In this document: positions 51,970 to 61,002 of the stretch, in pieces
Layout of the letters: each line of letters begins with the position of its first letter
Numbering within the stretch: the stretch's first letter is position 1
The notes under the pieces: model-generated
What the model was told of the DNA's origin: nothing
Seen by the model: only the letters and a program-made list of their open reading frames with translations
Database searches by the model: none
Translations under genes and position numbers: made by a program
NCBI RefSeq assembly: GCF_039523175.1
Contig: NZ_BAAAEU010000007.1
Location: 62,001 to 126,000, forward strand
Direction: 5' to 3'
Length of the DNA stretch: 64,000 nucleotides
Source of the DNA: Dokdonella_A soli
GTDB lineage: Bacteria > Pseudomonadota > Gammaproteobacteria > Xanthomonadales > Rhodanobacteraceae

Positions 51970-53304
51970 TCAGCGCTGGCGGAACGGACCCCACGCGGGT
52001 TCACGCACGTCGCCCTCCGCAAGCCCCAATCGCTGACGTACGCGCCCGTCGGCGGACACTGCATACAACACGCCACGTGATCCTTCGCTGGCGGCATACA
52101 GCAGCATGCTTCCGTTGGGGGCAAAACTGGGATGCTCGTCTTGGCTACCCGGCGACACCGGCGTGTACTGGTTGGTCGCCCGGTCAAGGATCGCGATACG
52201 ATACACGTTTCCGCTGCCCTGCACCATTGCAAGCTTGATGCCTTTGGCGTCGACGACGCTCGGGCTCGCGTTGTACTGACCCTCGAAGGTCACCCGCGTC
52301 GGCTCGCCGCCGCTCGGCGGGACCTGGTAGATCTGCGGCTTGCCCGAGCGATCCGAGGTGAAATACAGGCTCTGCCCGTCCGGCGCCCAGCGCGCTTCGG
52401 TGTCGATCGCGAAGTGCTTGGTGACCTGCGTGAGCTGGCGGCTGCCCAGGTCCATCACGTAGATGTCCGGATTGCCGCCCTTGGACAGGCTGACTGCAAG
52501 GCGATTGCCATCCGGCGAGAACGCCGGCGCGCTGTTGATGCCCTTGCTGTTCGAGACGATCTGACGCGAACCGGTGCCGAGGTCCTGCACGTAGATCGAC
52601 GAATTGCCGCTCTCGAACGAGACGTAGGCCAGCTTCCTTCCATCCGGCGACCACGTCGGCGACATCAGCGACTCGCGCGAGCGCACCACGACCTGCGGGT
52701 TGTAGCCGTCTGAATCGGCGACCATCAGCGCGTACTGGTAGTTCGGCGCCGCACCGGTCGCGGTGATGTAGGCGATGCGCGTCCAGAAGGCGCCGCGCAC
52801 GCCGAGGATCTTCTCGTAAACCGCGTCCGCGATCTGGTGCGCGATGTCGCGCAGGCCGGTGCGCTGGCCGCCAATCGCACCGTTGCCGATCTGCTGCTGC
52901 TTGGCGACATCGAACAGTTCCCACTCGACGCGCAGGGCGCCGTCGCCACTCTCGGCCATGCGGCCGACCACGAGATAGTCCTGCTTCAGCAGGCGCCAGG
53001 TCGCGAACTTGACCTCGCTCTGGCGCGTCGGGAATTCGACAATGTCCGCCTTCGGCAGCGTGCGGAACTGGCCCGAGCGCGCGAGGTCGGCGCGCACGAT
53101 CTCGCCGGGATTGGTCTCCGGCGGCACGCTGCTGCCCTCGAAGCCGAACGGCACAACCGCAATCGGCAGCGCGGATGCGCTGCCATTGATGATGTCGATG
53201 TCGAGCTTCTGCGCCTGTGCCAAGGCCGCATGGCCGACTAGCAGCCCGGCCAGCAACACCATCACGCGCCTCAAGATTCCTCTATGGATCATCATCGGCC
53301 TCAT
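51970..53304 (-). CDS. tolB: Tol-Pal system protein TolB
   Basis: A protein of 444 residues: signal peptide (VMVLLAGLLVGHAALAQA), an N-terminal alpha/beta domain with PIAVVPFGFEG, and a six-bladed propeller with SPTWSPDGRKLAYVSFESGNSSIYVQDL-type WD-like blades. It binds Pal at one end and TolA at the other in the periplasm. Start overlaps the tolA stop by four bases; later Met codons at 53295 and 53292 are also possible. Confidence 0.96.
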   Translation of the reverse strand: MRPMMIHRGILRRVMVLLAGLLVGHAALAQAQKLDIDIINGSASALPIAVVPFGFEGSSVPPETNPGEIVRADLARSGQFRTLPKADIVEFPTRQSEVKFATWRLLKQDYLVVGRMAESGDGALRVEWELFDVAKQQQIGNGAIGGQRTGLRDIAHQIADAVYEKILGVRGAFWTRIAYITATGAAPNYQYALMVADSDGYNPQVVVRSRESLMSPTWSPDGRKLAYVSFESGNSSIYVQDLGTGSRQIVSNSKGINSAPAFSPDGNRLAVSLSKGGNPDIYVMDLGSRQLTQVTKHFAIDTEARWAPDGQSLYFTSDRSGKPQIYQVPPSGGEPTRVTFEGQYNASPSVVDAKGIKLAMVQGSGNVYRIAILDRATNQYTPVSPGSQDEHPSFAPNGSMLLYAASEGSRGVLYAVSADGRVRQRLGLAEGDVREPAWGPFRQR

Positions 53305-54239
53305 CCGTCGTATCTGAAATTCAATTTAACTGCGCGTTGGAAGACTTTTTCGTAGCCTTGGTACGGTAGAGGAGCAGCTTTCATAACTGCTTGTTCGATG
53401 GAATTGCGCGTCGGCTGATCCGCATTGCAGGGTGAACCCACCGTTACCGAAATCACGTCGCCACCCGGGATCTGCACAATGTTTAGGCTGCAGCGCAGCC
53501 CCGCCGTCGCGCTATCTGGCCGGTTCCAGTTCTGCGTGACCGCGGCCTGGATCGCCGCCGCATAACGCGCCGCGAGGTCATTGTCCTGGCCACCGGCGCC
53601 GGTCTGCACCTGTGGGGCCTCGTGCTCGGCCTCCGGCTGCGCCTGCGCCTCGGCCTTGCGCTGATTACGGTCTTCGAGCTGGGCCAATCGGTCCTTCTCC
53701 AGTTTCAGCTTCTTCTCGGCGGCCTCACGCTGCTTGCGGATGTCGGCGAGCTGCTTCTGTTGTTCTTCCTTGAGCTTGCGCTCCTTCTGTTCCTGTTCGA
53801 GCAGCACCTGTTGCTGGCGGTGCTTCTCTTCCTGTTCCTTCTTTTCCTGTTCCGCCTTCTGTTCGGCGATCGCGGCGATCTTCTCGCGCTCGATCTGGTC
53901 CTGACGCTGCACCTCGGCCGGCGTCTGCTTCTCCGGCTTCGGCGCCGGTGGCTCCGGGCTCGGCGCCGGCTTGGGCGGCTCGGGCTTCGGTGGCTCCGGT
54001 GCCGGCTTGGGCGGCGTCGGCGTGGGTTTCGCCGCACCCGAGCGCGCCTTCGGCGGCGCTGCCGTCGGCCCGATCAACGTCGCCTCGATGACCGGCCCCG
54101 GCATGCTCACCGGGCGCGTCTCGCTCGTCCACCACAGCCCAGCCAGCAAGGCCAGGATGCAGAGCACGTGCAACCCCACCGCAAGGCCGAACGCGCGCAG
54201 CTTGTCGCCAAAGGTCTCGACCCGGTTCACGCGTTCCAT
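53301..54239 (-). CDS. tolA: Tol-Pal system protein TolA
   Basis: A protein of 312 residues. One N-terminal membrane helix (GLAVGLHVLCILALLAGLWW), a Pro/Lys/Glu-rich segment, a long charged coiled coil (about 110-205, rich in EQEKKEQEEKHRQQQ-like heptads), and a C-terminal TonB/TolA domain (from RYAAAIQAAVTQNW) with a Cys pair. It spans the periplasm and passes proton-motive energy from TolQR to TolB-Pal. Overlaps tolB and follows tolR by 4 bases. Confidence 0.95.
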   Translation of the reverse strand: MERVNRVETFGDKLRAFGLAVGLHVLCILALLAGLWWTSETRPVSMPGPVIEATLIGPTAAPPKARSGAAKPTPTPPKPAPEPPKPEPPKPAPSPEPPAPKPEKQTPAEVQRQDQIEREKIAAIAEQKAEQEKKEQEEKHRQQQVLLEQEQKERKLKEEQQKQLADIRKQREAAEKKLKLEKDRLAQLEDRNQRKAEAQAQPEAEHEAPQVQTGAGGQDNDLAARYAAAIQAAVTQNWNRPDSATAGLRCSLNIVQIPGGDVISVTVGSPCNADQPTRNSIEQAVMKAAPLPYQGYEKVFQRAVKLNFRYDG

Positions 54240-54243
54240 CCGG

Positions 54244-54684
54244 CTAGCGCGCTCCGCTCGCCTGCAAAGGCTGGCTCATCAGGCCGACCTTGGGCACGCC
54301 CGCCGACTGCAACAGCACCATCGCCTGGTAGATCTTTCCGTAGTCCGCACGCTGGTCGCCGGCGACCAGCACGGGAACCTGCGGATTCTCGCGGACGAAA
54401 GCTGAAACTTTCTTGACCAAGGCTTCGGAGTCGATCGGGTCGCGCTTGGCGGCGCCGAGGGTCAGGAAATACGCGCCTTCCTGGTCGACGCTGATCACGA
54501 CCGGCTCCTTGTCGTTCTGGATCGACTTCGCGGCCGACTGCGGCAGCTGGATGTCGACACCGAGATTGAGCAGCGGTGCGGTCACCATGAAGATGATCAG
54601 CAGCACGAGCATCACGTCGATGTACGGCACGACGTTGATCTCGGCCTTGAGCTTGCGGCGCTTGCGGGTTCTCAGGTTCTGCAT
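54244..54684 (-). CDS. tolR: Tol-Pal system protein TolR
   Basis: A protein of 146 residues, ExbD/TolR family. It starts with a basic cytoplasmic stretch and EINVVPYIDVMLVLLIIFMV, with the proton-carrying Asp23 in the membrane helix, then a periplasmic domain. It forms the TolQ-TolR motor in the inner membrane. Confidence 0.95.
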   Translation of the reverse strand: MQNLRTRKRRKLKAEINVVPYIDVMLVLLIIFMVTAPLLNLGVDIQLPQSAAKSIQNDKEPVVISVDQEGAYFLTLGAAKRDPIDSEALVKKVSAFVRENPQVPVLVAGDQRADYGKIYQAMVLLQSAGVPKVGLMSQPLQASGAR

Positions 54685-54721
54685 GCGGGAAATTCCAACG
54701 CGGTCGCAACCGGGGCGGGGT

Positions 54722-55408
54722 TCAGACGCCTTCTTCCACGTGCGCCTGGCGCGCGAGGATCGAGGAGAACTCCTCGACGAAGGTGTCGTAGCGCAGGCTG
54801 ATGCGCTCGAGCTTGGTCGAATAGCGGTTGTAGGCCCACACCGCCGGGATCGCCGCGAACAGGCCCATCGCGGTCGCGATCAGCGCTTCGGAAATGCCCG
54901 GCGCGACCATCGCGATGGTCGCCTCCTTGACGTTGGCGAGCCCCTGGAACGCGATCATGATGCCCCACACCGTACCGAACAGGCCGACGTAAGGGCTGAT
55001 CGAGCCGACGTTGGCGAGGAATTCCAGGCTCTGTTCGAGGCGGTCGACCTCGCGTGTCGCGGACACGCGCATCGCGCGCTGTGCGCCTTCCAGCAGCGCG
55101 CGCGAATCGACGCCGCGGCGCTGGCGCAGGCGCGCGAATTCGCGGAACCCGGCCTCGAAGATCGCACCGCTACCGGTCACGCGATCACCTGCGCCGGTGA
55201 TGTCCTTGAACAGGCCGGCGAGATCGGCGCCGGACCAGAAGCGCTCCTCGAACTCGTCCGCGCTCGCGTTCGCGCGGTCGATCAGCGCCTTCTTGCGGAA
55301 GATGATGAACCAGGACGCGATCGAGAAGCCGATCAGGATGCCGAGCACCAGCTTGACCGGCAGGCTCGCGTTGAGGATCAGGGCGAGGACGTTGAGTTCT
55401 GAGTTCAT
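54722..55408 (-). CDS. tolQ: Tol-Pal system protein TolQ
   Basis: A protein of 228 residues with three membrane helices; helix 2/3 region YVGLFGTVWGIMIAFQGL and ATAMGLFAAIPAVWAYNRY form the proton channel of the ExbB/TolQ family. ATG 55408 overlaps the ybgC stop by four bases, so translation is coupled. Length matches the family (about 230). Confidence 0.95.
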   Translation of the reverse strand: MNSELNVLALILNASLPVKLVLGILIGFSIASWFIIFRKKALIDRANASADEFEERFWSGADLAGLFKDITGAGDRVTGSGAIFEAGFREFARLRQRRGVDSRALLEGAQRAMRVSATREVDRLEQSLEFLANVGSISPYVGLFGTVWGIMIAFQGLANVKEATIAMVAPGISEALIATAMGLFAAIPAVWAYNRYSTKLERISLRYDTFVEEFSSILARQAHVEEGV

Positions 55409-55827
55409 GATTTCGCAATCTCTTGAAGCAGATGATCCGGAATGGGGCGTGGGCGGAAGCGGTCCGCGTCGAGACAGGCGATGCGCACACGCGCTTCGAC
55501 CAGCGCTTTCGCCCCGGGTTCGCGACACAGGTTCTGGCGCACGACGAAACTCGCGCTGCGCCGTTCAACGGGCTCGACGGTTGCAGTCAGCAAGTCGTCG
55601 AGTCGGGCCGGCGCGTTGAACGCGAGCTCCATGTGGTGCACGACGAACACGATGCCGGCCTGCTCGCGCAACTGCTGCTGGCCGTGGCCGCTGGCGCGCA
55701 ACCACTCGCTGCGCGCGCGCTCGAGGAAATGCAGATAGCGCGCATGATAGACGACTCCGCCGGCGTCGGTGTCTTCCCAGTAGACGCGGATCGGCCAGGC
55801 GAAAATGGGGGCAGAGTGATTTTTCAC
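55405..55827 (-). CDS. ybgC: Acyl-CoA thioesterase YbgC (Tol-Pal associated)
   Basis: A protein of 140 residues from GTG 55827. A hotdog-fold thioesterase with the catalytic region YWEDTDAGGVVYHARYLHFLERARSEWLR; Asp in DTDAGG is the catalytic residue. First gene of the Tol-Pal operon, acting on short acyl-CoAs or acyl-ACPs linked with phospholipid metabolism. The first residues (MKNHSAPIF) are encoded inside an inverted repeat (55802-55825), so the natural start may have been altered by that insertion. ATG options further upstream would translate the whole repeat and are less likely. Confidence 0.85.
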   Translation of the reverse strand: MKNHSAPIFAWPIRVYWEDTDAGGVVYHARYLHFLERARSEWLRASGHGQQQLREQAGIVFVVHHMELAFNAPARLDDLLTATVEPVERRSASFVVRQNLCREPGAKALVEARVRIACLDADRFRPRPIPDHLLQEIAKS

Positions 55828-55888
55828 CGGAACATGGCCCGCCGATGATGTGATGAGAACGGCGGAAAAATCACTCTGACCCCAGTTT
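55802..55888. repeat. Inverted pair of AAATGGGG-CAGAGTGATTTTT elements (REP/BIME-like)
   Basis: Left element AAAATGGGGGCAGAGTGATT then TTTC at 55802-55825, right element GGAAAAATCACTCTGACCCC then AGTTT at 55864-55888, inverted with respect to each other around about 38 bases. They resemble the end sequences of REP-type elements mobilised by RAYT transposases in Xanthomonadales-like genomes. The right one supplies the last five codons and the stop of ruvB, the left one the first codons of ybgC. Confidence 0.7.
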
Positions 55889-56917
55889 ACCGGCATCGAA
55901 CAGGTCATCGGCCACACCGCGCCGCGGCGGCGCCAGCCCGAAATGCCGGAATCCCTTGCCGGTGACCATGCGCCCGCGTGCGGTGCGCACCAGGAAACCC
56001 TGCTGGATCAGGAACGGCTCCAGTACGTCCTCGATGGTGCCGCGCTCCTCGCTGAGCGCCGCGGCGAGTGACTCCACGCCGACCGGGCCACCGTCGAAGT
56101 TCTCGATGATCGTGGTCAGCAGGCGCCGGTCCAGTGCATCGAAGCCTTCCGCATCGACCTTGAGCATGTCCAGAGCCGCCGCCGCGACCGACGCGGTAAT
56201 CGTGCCGCCGGCCCTGACCTCCGCGTAGTCGCGCACGCGCCGCAACAGCCGGTTCGCGATGCGCGGTGTGCCGCGCGCGCGCTTGGCGATCTCGACGGCG
56301 CCCTCCGCCTCGCAGGCGATGCCGAGGATCTTCGCCGCGCGGCGCACGATCGCAGTGAGTTCGAGCGCGCTGTAGAACTCGAGCCGCTGCACGATGCCGA
56401 AGCGGTCGCGCAGCGGCGCGGTCAGCAGCCCTGCGCGCGTGGTCGCGCCGATCAGCGTGAACGGCGGCAGGTCGAGCTTGATCGAGCGCGCGGCCGGCCC
56501 CTCGCCGATCATGATGTCGATCTGGAAGTCCTCCAGCGCCGGATACAGCACTTCCTCGACGATCGGCGACAGCCGGTGGATCTCGTCGACGAACAGCACG
56601 TCGCGCGGCTGCAGGTTGGTGAGCAGCGCGGCGAGATCGCCGGGACGCTCCAGTACCGGGCCCGAGGTCGAGCGCAGGTTCACGCCGAGCTCATTCGCGA
56701 TCACGTGCGAGAGCGTGGTCTTGCCCAGCCCGGGCGGCCCGAAGATCAGCACGTGGTCGAGCGCTTCGCCGCGCCGCTTCGCCGCCTCGATGTAGATGCC
56801 GAGCTGCTCCTTCACCACCGGCTGGCCGAGGTATTCGGCGAGACGCTGCGGGCGGATCGTCGCCTCGACGAGATCGTCGTCGCGAATCGCGCTGGCGGAC
56901 GTGAGGCGGTCGGTCAT
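55871..56917 (-). CDS. ruvB: Holliday junction helicase RuvB
   Basis: A protein of 348 residues. Walker A GPPGLGKTTL (about 63-72), Walker B LFVDEIHRL, sensor 1 IGATTRAG and an arginine-finger region match RuvB; the winged-helix end has TARGRMVTGKGFRHFGL. It drives branch migration with RuvA and RuvC, which lie downstream of kup. ATG 56917 is the start (MTDRLTSAS). The last residues KLGSE and the stop come from the repeat element, replacing the native tail. Confidence 0.95.
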   Translation of the reverse strand: MTDRLTSASAIRDDDLVEATIRPQRLAEYLGQPVVKEQLGIYIEAAKRRGEALDHVLIFGPPGLGKTTLSHVIANELGVNLRSTSGPVLERPGDLAALLTNLQPRDVLFVDEIHRLSPIVEEVLYPALEDFQIDIMIGEGPAARSIKLDLPPFTLIGATTRAGLLTAPLRDRFGIVQRLEFYSALELTAIVRRAAKILGIACEAEGAVEIAKRARGTPRIANRLLRRVRDYAEVRAGGTITASVAAAALDMLKVDAEGFDALDRRLLTTIIENFDGGPVGVESLAAALSEERGTIEDVLEPFLIQQGFLVRTARGRMVTGKGFRHFGLAPPRRGVADDLFDAGKLGSE

Positions 56918-56930
56918 CGAAGAGCCGGGA

Positions 56931-57076
56931 ATGGGGAATGGGGAATGGATGCGGCAAGGATTATCGTCTGCCAGCATCAGGCAGGATAGCGTTCAGCTCG
57001 CCAGCGCGCAGGAACCGTTCATCCTCGGTGCGACATCGCTTTGACGATTCCCCATTCCCGATTCTCCATTCCCCGC
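56931..57076. repeat. Inverted GGGAATGG / CCATTCCC runs
   Basis: GGGAATGGGGAATGGGGAATGG (56931-56952) and a run of CCCCATTCCC, ATTCTCCATTCCCC (57049-57078) form facing repeats in the kup-ruvB gap and could pair into a long stem. Similar ATTCCCT heptads occur at 49697-49720. Confidence 0.6.
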
Positions 57077-57079
57077 CCC

Positions 57080-58966
57080 TCAAATCTCCACCTGCGTCCC
57101 CAGTTCGACCAGGCGATTGCCCGGAATCCGGAAGAACGCGGTGGCCGGAATTGCGTTGCGCTGCAGGAATGCAAACAGCTTGTCCCGCCACAGCGCCATG
57201 CCGGGCCGATCCGTCGCGACGATGCTCTCGCGGCTGAGGAAGAACGTGGTGTCCATCAGATCGAATGGCAGGCCGCACTGCTTGATCATCGCCAGCGTAT
57301 CCGGCACGTCCGGATCCTCCGCGAAACCGAAGCGCAGAATCAGCTTGTAGAAACTGCCGCCGAGCGATTCGACCGAGAAACGCTCGGCCGCTTCGGCCAT
57401 CGGCGTCTCCACAGTCTCGACCGTGAGGATCACGTTGCGCTCGTGCAGCACCTTGTTGTGCTTGAGGTTGTGCAGCAGCGCGTGCGGCACGCCGGCCTGG
57501 TTCGCGGTCAGGAAGACCGCGGAGCCCGGCACGCGCAGCGGCGGATGCGCGGCGATCGACGCGATGAACGGCTCCAGCGCGAGGCCACCCTGCTTGACCT
57601 CGCGGATGACCAGCTCGCGGCCGCGCCGCCAGGTCGCGAGTATGGTGAACACGACGACGCCGAGGACCAGCGGGAACCAGCCGCCGTGCTCGATCTTGAC
57701 CGCGTTGGCGGCGAAGAACGACGCGTCGATGGTCAGGAACACGGCCCCCGTCAGGGCGACCGCAAGCCGGCTCCAGCCCCAGATCCGGCGCGCCACGATC
57801 AGCGCCAGCGCGGTGGTGATGACCATCGTGCCGGTCACTGCGATACCGTAGGCCGCGCCCAGGTTGTCTGACGAGCGGAAACCGATCACCGCGGCGATCA
57901 CCAGCACCAGCAGCAGGCGGTTGATCCACGGCAGGAAGATCTGTCCGCTCACCTCGCGCGAGGTGTGGACGATCTTCATGCGCGGCGCATAACCGAGCTG
58001 GATCGCCTCGCGCGTCATCGAGAACGCGCCGGAGATCACCGCCTGCGAGGCGATCACCGTGGCCACGGCCGCCAGCACGATCGCCGGATACAGCAGCATG
58101 GGCGGTACCAGCAGGTAGAACGGGTTTTCGATCGCCTTCGGATTGGTCAGCAGCAGCGCGCCCTGTCCGAAGTAGTTCAGCACCAGTGCCGGCGAGACGA
58201 ACCCGAACCAGGCGAGCCGGATCGGTTGCTTGCCGAAATGCCCCATGTCCGCGTACAGCGCTTCCGCGCCGGTCAGCGCGAGCACGACGCCGCCCAGAGC
58301 GAGGAACGCATGGATACGGTGTTGCGCGAAGAACTCGAAGCCGTACCACGGATTCAACGCCAGCAGCACCTGCGGCTGCTGCACGATCATGCGCACGCCG
58401 AGCAGCGCAATGCAGATGAACCAGATCACCATCACCGGCCCGAACATCGCACCGACCCTGGCCGTGCCATACCGCTGCAACGCAAACAACGCGATGATGA
58501 TGAGCACTGTCACGGGCACGATGTAGGGCTGCAGTGCCGGCGCGGCGACCTCGATGCCCTCCATTGCCGACAGCACCGAAATCGCCGGCGTGATCACGCC
58601 ATCGCCATAGAACAGCGACGCGCCGAACAGGCCGAACATCACGATCCACCAGCGCGCACGCGGGCTGGTGCGCGCGCTGCGCTGAGCCAGCGCCATCAGC
58701 GCCATCATGCCGCCCTCGCCCTTGTTGTCCGCGCGCATGATGAACACGACGTATTTCAGCGACACGGTCAATACCAGCGCCCAGAAGATCAGCGACAGCA
58801 TGCCGAAGATGGTTTGCGGGCTGAGCTCCACGCCGGGCGTGTTGAAGACCTCCTTGACCGTGTACAGCGGGCTGGTGCCGATGTCGCCGAACACGACGCC
58901 GATCGCGCCCAGCGCCAGCGCGGACAACCGGGTCGAGGTGACGTGCTGCTGGGTATCGTCGTTCAT
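57080..58966 (-). CDS. kup: Kup-type potassium transporter
   Basis: A protein of 628 residues with twelve membrane helices starting LSALALGAIGVVFGDIGTSPLYTVKE, the Kup signature, and a cytoplasmic C-terminal domain. It imports K+ with H+ across the inner membrane, mainly under acid or low-K conditions. It lies between ruvB and ruvA, separating the usual ruvAB pair. ATG 58966 (MNDDTQQHV) is the start; the 13 residues upstream are not family-like. Confidence 0.95.
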   Translation of the reverse strand: MNDDTQQHVTSTRLSALALGAIGVVFGDIGTSPLYTVKEVFNTPGVELSPQTIFGMLSLIFWALVLTVSLKYVVFIMRADNKGEGGMMALMALAQRSARTSPRARWWIVMFGLFGASLFYGDGVITPAISVLSAMEGIEVAAPALQPYIVPVTVLIIIALFALQRYGTARVGAMFGPVMVIWFICIALLGVRMIVQQPQVLLALNPWYGFEFFAQHRIHAFLALGGVVLALTGAEALYADMGHFGKQPIRLAWFGFVSPALVLNYFGQGALLLTNPKAIENPFYLLVPPMLLYPAIVLAAVATVIASQAVISGAFSMTREAIQLGYAPRMKIVHTSREVSGQIFLPWINRLLLVLVIAAVIGFRSSDNLGAAYGIAVTGTMVITTALALIVARRIWGWSRLAVALTGAVFLTIDASFFAANAVKIEHGGWFPLVLGVVVFTILATWRRGRELVIREVKQGGLALEPFIASIAAHPPLRVPGSAVFLTANQAGVPHALLHNLKHNKVLHERNVILTVETVETPMAEAAERFSVESLGGSFYKLILRFGFAEDPDVPDTLAMIKQCGLPFDLMDTTFFLSRESIVATDRPGMALWRDKLFAFLQRNAIPATAFFRIPGNRLVELGTQVEI

Positions 58967-59099
58967 CGCGGATGTCCGTTCTGGGCAACAGGCGGAACCG
59001 CGCATTTCATCGCGATCCGCAAACCCGTGGTCGCAATGGAGCCGCGAAGACGCAGCCCTATGCCGTCGCGGCGGTGCAAGCCGGTCTTCGATGGATGGT

Positions 59100-59690
59100 T
59101 CAACGCAATGCTGCCTTCAGTGCCTTGCGGATGATGTCCTCGGCGCCATCGCCCGGCGCGGCCGCGCCGCGCACCAGGCGCGTGACCTCGGCCGGCTTGT
59201 AGCCGAGCGTCTGCAGCGCAACGCTCGCCTCGGCGACCGGATCGGCCAGTACCGCACCACCGATCGGTGACGGCAAGCCGCCACCGATGCCGTCGACGCG
59301 GTCGCGCAGCTCCACCACCATGCGCTCGGCGGTCTTCTTGCCGATGCCGGGAATCCGTGTCAGCGCGGTGATGTCGCTGGTCTGCACCAGCCGCGCGAAC
59401 TCGTCGACGCTGACGCCGGACAGCACAGCGAGCGAGATCTTCGCCCCAACGCCGCTGACCTTTTGCAGTGCGCGGAACAGGCTGCGCTCGGACTCGCGCA
59501 GGAAGCCGTAAAGGGCCACCGTGTCTTCCTTCGCCGCGTAGTGCGTGCAAAGGTTCACCGTAGCGCCGAGTTCAGGCAAGTCAAAAAACGTGGACATCGG
59601 CGCCTCGAGTTCGTAGCCGACCCCGCCGACGTCGACCACGATCCACGGCGGCTGCTTCGCGACGAGGACGCCCTTGAGCCGGCCGATCAT
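59100..59690 (-). CDS. ruvA: Holliday junction protein RuvA
   Basis: A protein of 196 residues. MIGRLKGVLVAKQPPWIVVDVGGVGYELEAP is the OB-fold start; two helix-hairpin-helix motifs (KVSGVGAKISLAVLSG and RIPGIGKKTAERMVVEL) follow, then domain III, which binds RuvB. It overlaps ruvC by four bases. Confidence 0.96.
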   Translation of the reverse strand: MIGRLKGVLVAKQPPWIVVDVGGVGYELEAPMSTFFDLPELGATVNLCTHYAAKEDTVALYGFLRESERSLFRALQKVSGVGAKISLAVLSGVSVDEFARLVQTSDITALTRIPGIGKKTAERMVVELRDRVDGIGGGLPSPIGGAVLADPVAEASVALQTLGYKPAEVTRLVRGAAAPGDGAEDIIRKALKAALR

Positions 59691-60241
59691 CGCCTGCGCC
59701 TCCAGGCACTGCGTGGAATGCCGATGCGCTGGATGCTTGCGCGCGTATGCGCATGCGCCAGCGCGATCGCGAGCGCGTCCGCCGCATCGGCCTGCAGGCG
59801 CCCGGGGAGATTGAGGAGGATACCGACCATGTGCTGCACCTGAGTCTTGTCGCCGGCCCCGGTGCCGACCACCGCCTGCTTGACCTCGCGCGCCGCGTAC
59901 TCGGTCACGCCGACGCCGCAGTGCACGACCGCGCAGATCGCGGCGCCACGCGCCTGCCCGAGCTTGAGGGCCGAATCCGGATTGCGCGCCATGAACACGC
60001 GCTCGATCGCGGCCTCCTGCGGCGCGTACTCGGCGATGATCGCGCCGAGCCCGTCGAAGATCTGCTTGAGGCGCGCGGCGAAATCGTCGTTGCCAAGTAG
60101 GTTCAACGCCGTGTGGAACACGTGCCGCGCCTTGCCGCTTGCATCGACGTCGATGATGCCGACGCCGGTACGCTGGCTGCCGGGATCGATGCCGAGGATG
60201 CGAACCGCGGTGGCCGTCGACTGGATTGCGGTAATCGGCAC
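59687..60241 (-). CDS. ruvC: Holliday junction endonuclease RuvC
   Basis: A protein of 184 residues from GTG 60241. The active-site acids are Asp in RILGIDPGSQRTG, Glu in AIERVFMARNPDSA and the C-terminal Asp pair in ADAADALAIALAH. It cuts Holliday junctions after RuvAB branch migration. The GTG gives a 10-residue lead before the first strand; upstream sequence is Arg/Cys-rich and unlike the family. Confidence 0.94.
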   Translation of the reverse strand: MPITAIQSTATAVRILGIDPGSQRTGVGIIDVDASGKARHVFHTALNLLGNDDFAARLKQIFDGLGAIIAEYAPQEAAIERVFMARNPDSALKLGQARGAAICAVVHCGVGVTEYAAREVKQAVVGTGAGDKTQVQHMVGILLNLPGRLQADAADALAIALAHAHTRASIQRIGIPRSAWRRRR

Positions 60242-60299
60242 GATTCTGGGTGCTGGCCTGTGTGTGCGCGGCGCGGAGTCTAACGCACGCGTGCAACGT

Positions 60300-60929
60300 T
60301 CAACGCCGCACCGGCGCGAAACGGCCAGCGCGCAGGAAACCAACGGTGAGATCGGCCACCTCGGCGGAGAACAGCAGACCGGTGTGCGAAGCGGCGACCG
60401 TGCAATGGTCAGAGATGCCGGGGAGCAGGGTTTCCTCGACCGACACGGTGCCGTCATGCGGCGAAGTCAGCGCACCGATCGCGATGCCGAGCCCGAGCGG
60501 CAGGCGACCTGCGATCACGCCGACCTGGCGCGATCCGGTCCACGCATCGAGGCCATCGACCAGCGCACCGGCACTGTGCCCGAGCAACCAGCGCCCGCCG
60601 GGAACACTGGCAAGCCCGCGTGCGACCGCACTGCCACGCAGCGGCGGCCCGAGACAGACGGTGCGGCCGCGCGGCAGCTTGCGCACACCGCGCGTCGCTT
60701 CCAGAGCGACGACCCCGCCGAGGCTGTGGCCCACCAGGTGCACGACCTCGGCATCGACCGCGCGCATGCGCTCACGCAGGCGGGCGATCGCCGGCTCGAT
60801 GCCACCAAACACGCTCGCATAATCCAGCGTCTCGACCGTATAGCCGGCCACGCGCAGGCGCCGCGCAAGCGACTGCAGCGTGAACGCTCGCATCCAGATG
60901 CCATGCAGGAGAATGACGTGTTCGGTCAT
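60300..60929 (-). CDS. Alpha/beta hydrolase (lipase/acyltransferase-like)
   Basis: A protein of 209 residues starting MTEHVILLHGIWM. Oxyanion HG, nucleophile in VGHSLGGVVAL, Asp in SPHDGTVSVEE and His in SHTGLL complete a Ser-His-Asp triad. It resembles small PGAP1-like or lipase-type hydrolases without a signal peptide, so it is cytoplasmic. It stands between ruvC and aspS; substrate unknown. Confidence 0.8.
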   Translation of the reverse strand: MTEHVILLHGIWMRAFTLQSLARRLRVAGYTVETLDYASVFGGIEPAIARLRERMRAVDAEVVHLVGHSLGGVVALEATRGVRKLPRGRTVCLGPPLRGSAVARGLASVPGGRWLLGHSAGALVDGLDAWTGSRQVGVIAGRLPLGLGIAIGALTSPHDGTVSVEETLLPGISDHCTVAASHTGLLFSAEVADLTVGFLRAGRFAPVRR

Positions 60930-60953
60930 GGTGGCTGCGTATCCTTCCGAGCT

Positions 60954-60980
60954 CGTCATTCCGGTGAAGCCGGGATGACG
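60954..60980. repeat. Palindromic repeat (CGTCATTCCGG type)
   Basis: CGTCATTCCGG and CCGGGATGACG arms around TGAAG in the gap between aspS and the hydrolase gene. It is the common 'GTCATTCCCG' kind of intergenic element, related to the palindrome at 49663. Confidence 0.65.
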
Positions 60981-61002
60981 GACTTGTCGGTACCTGCCGA
61001 TT

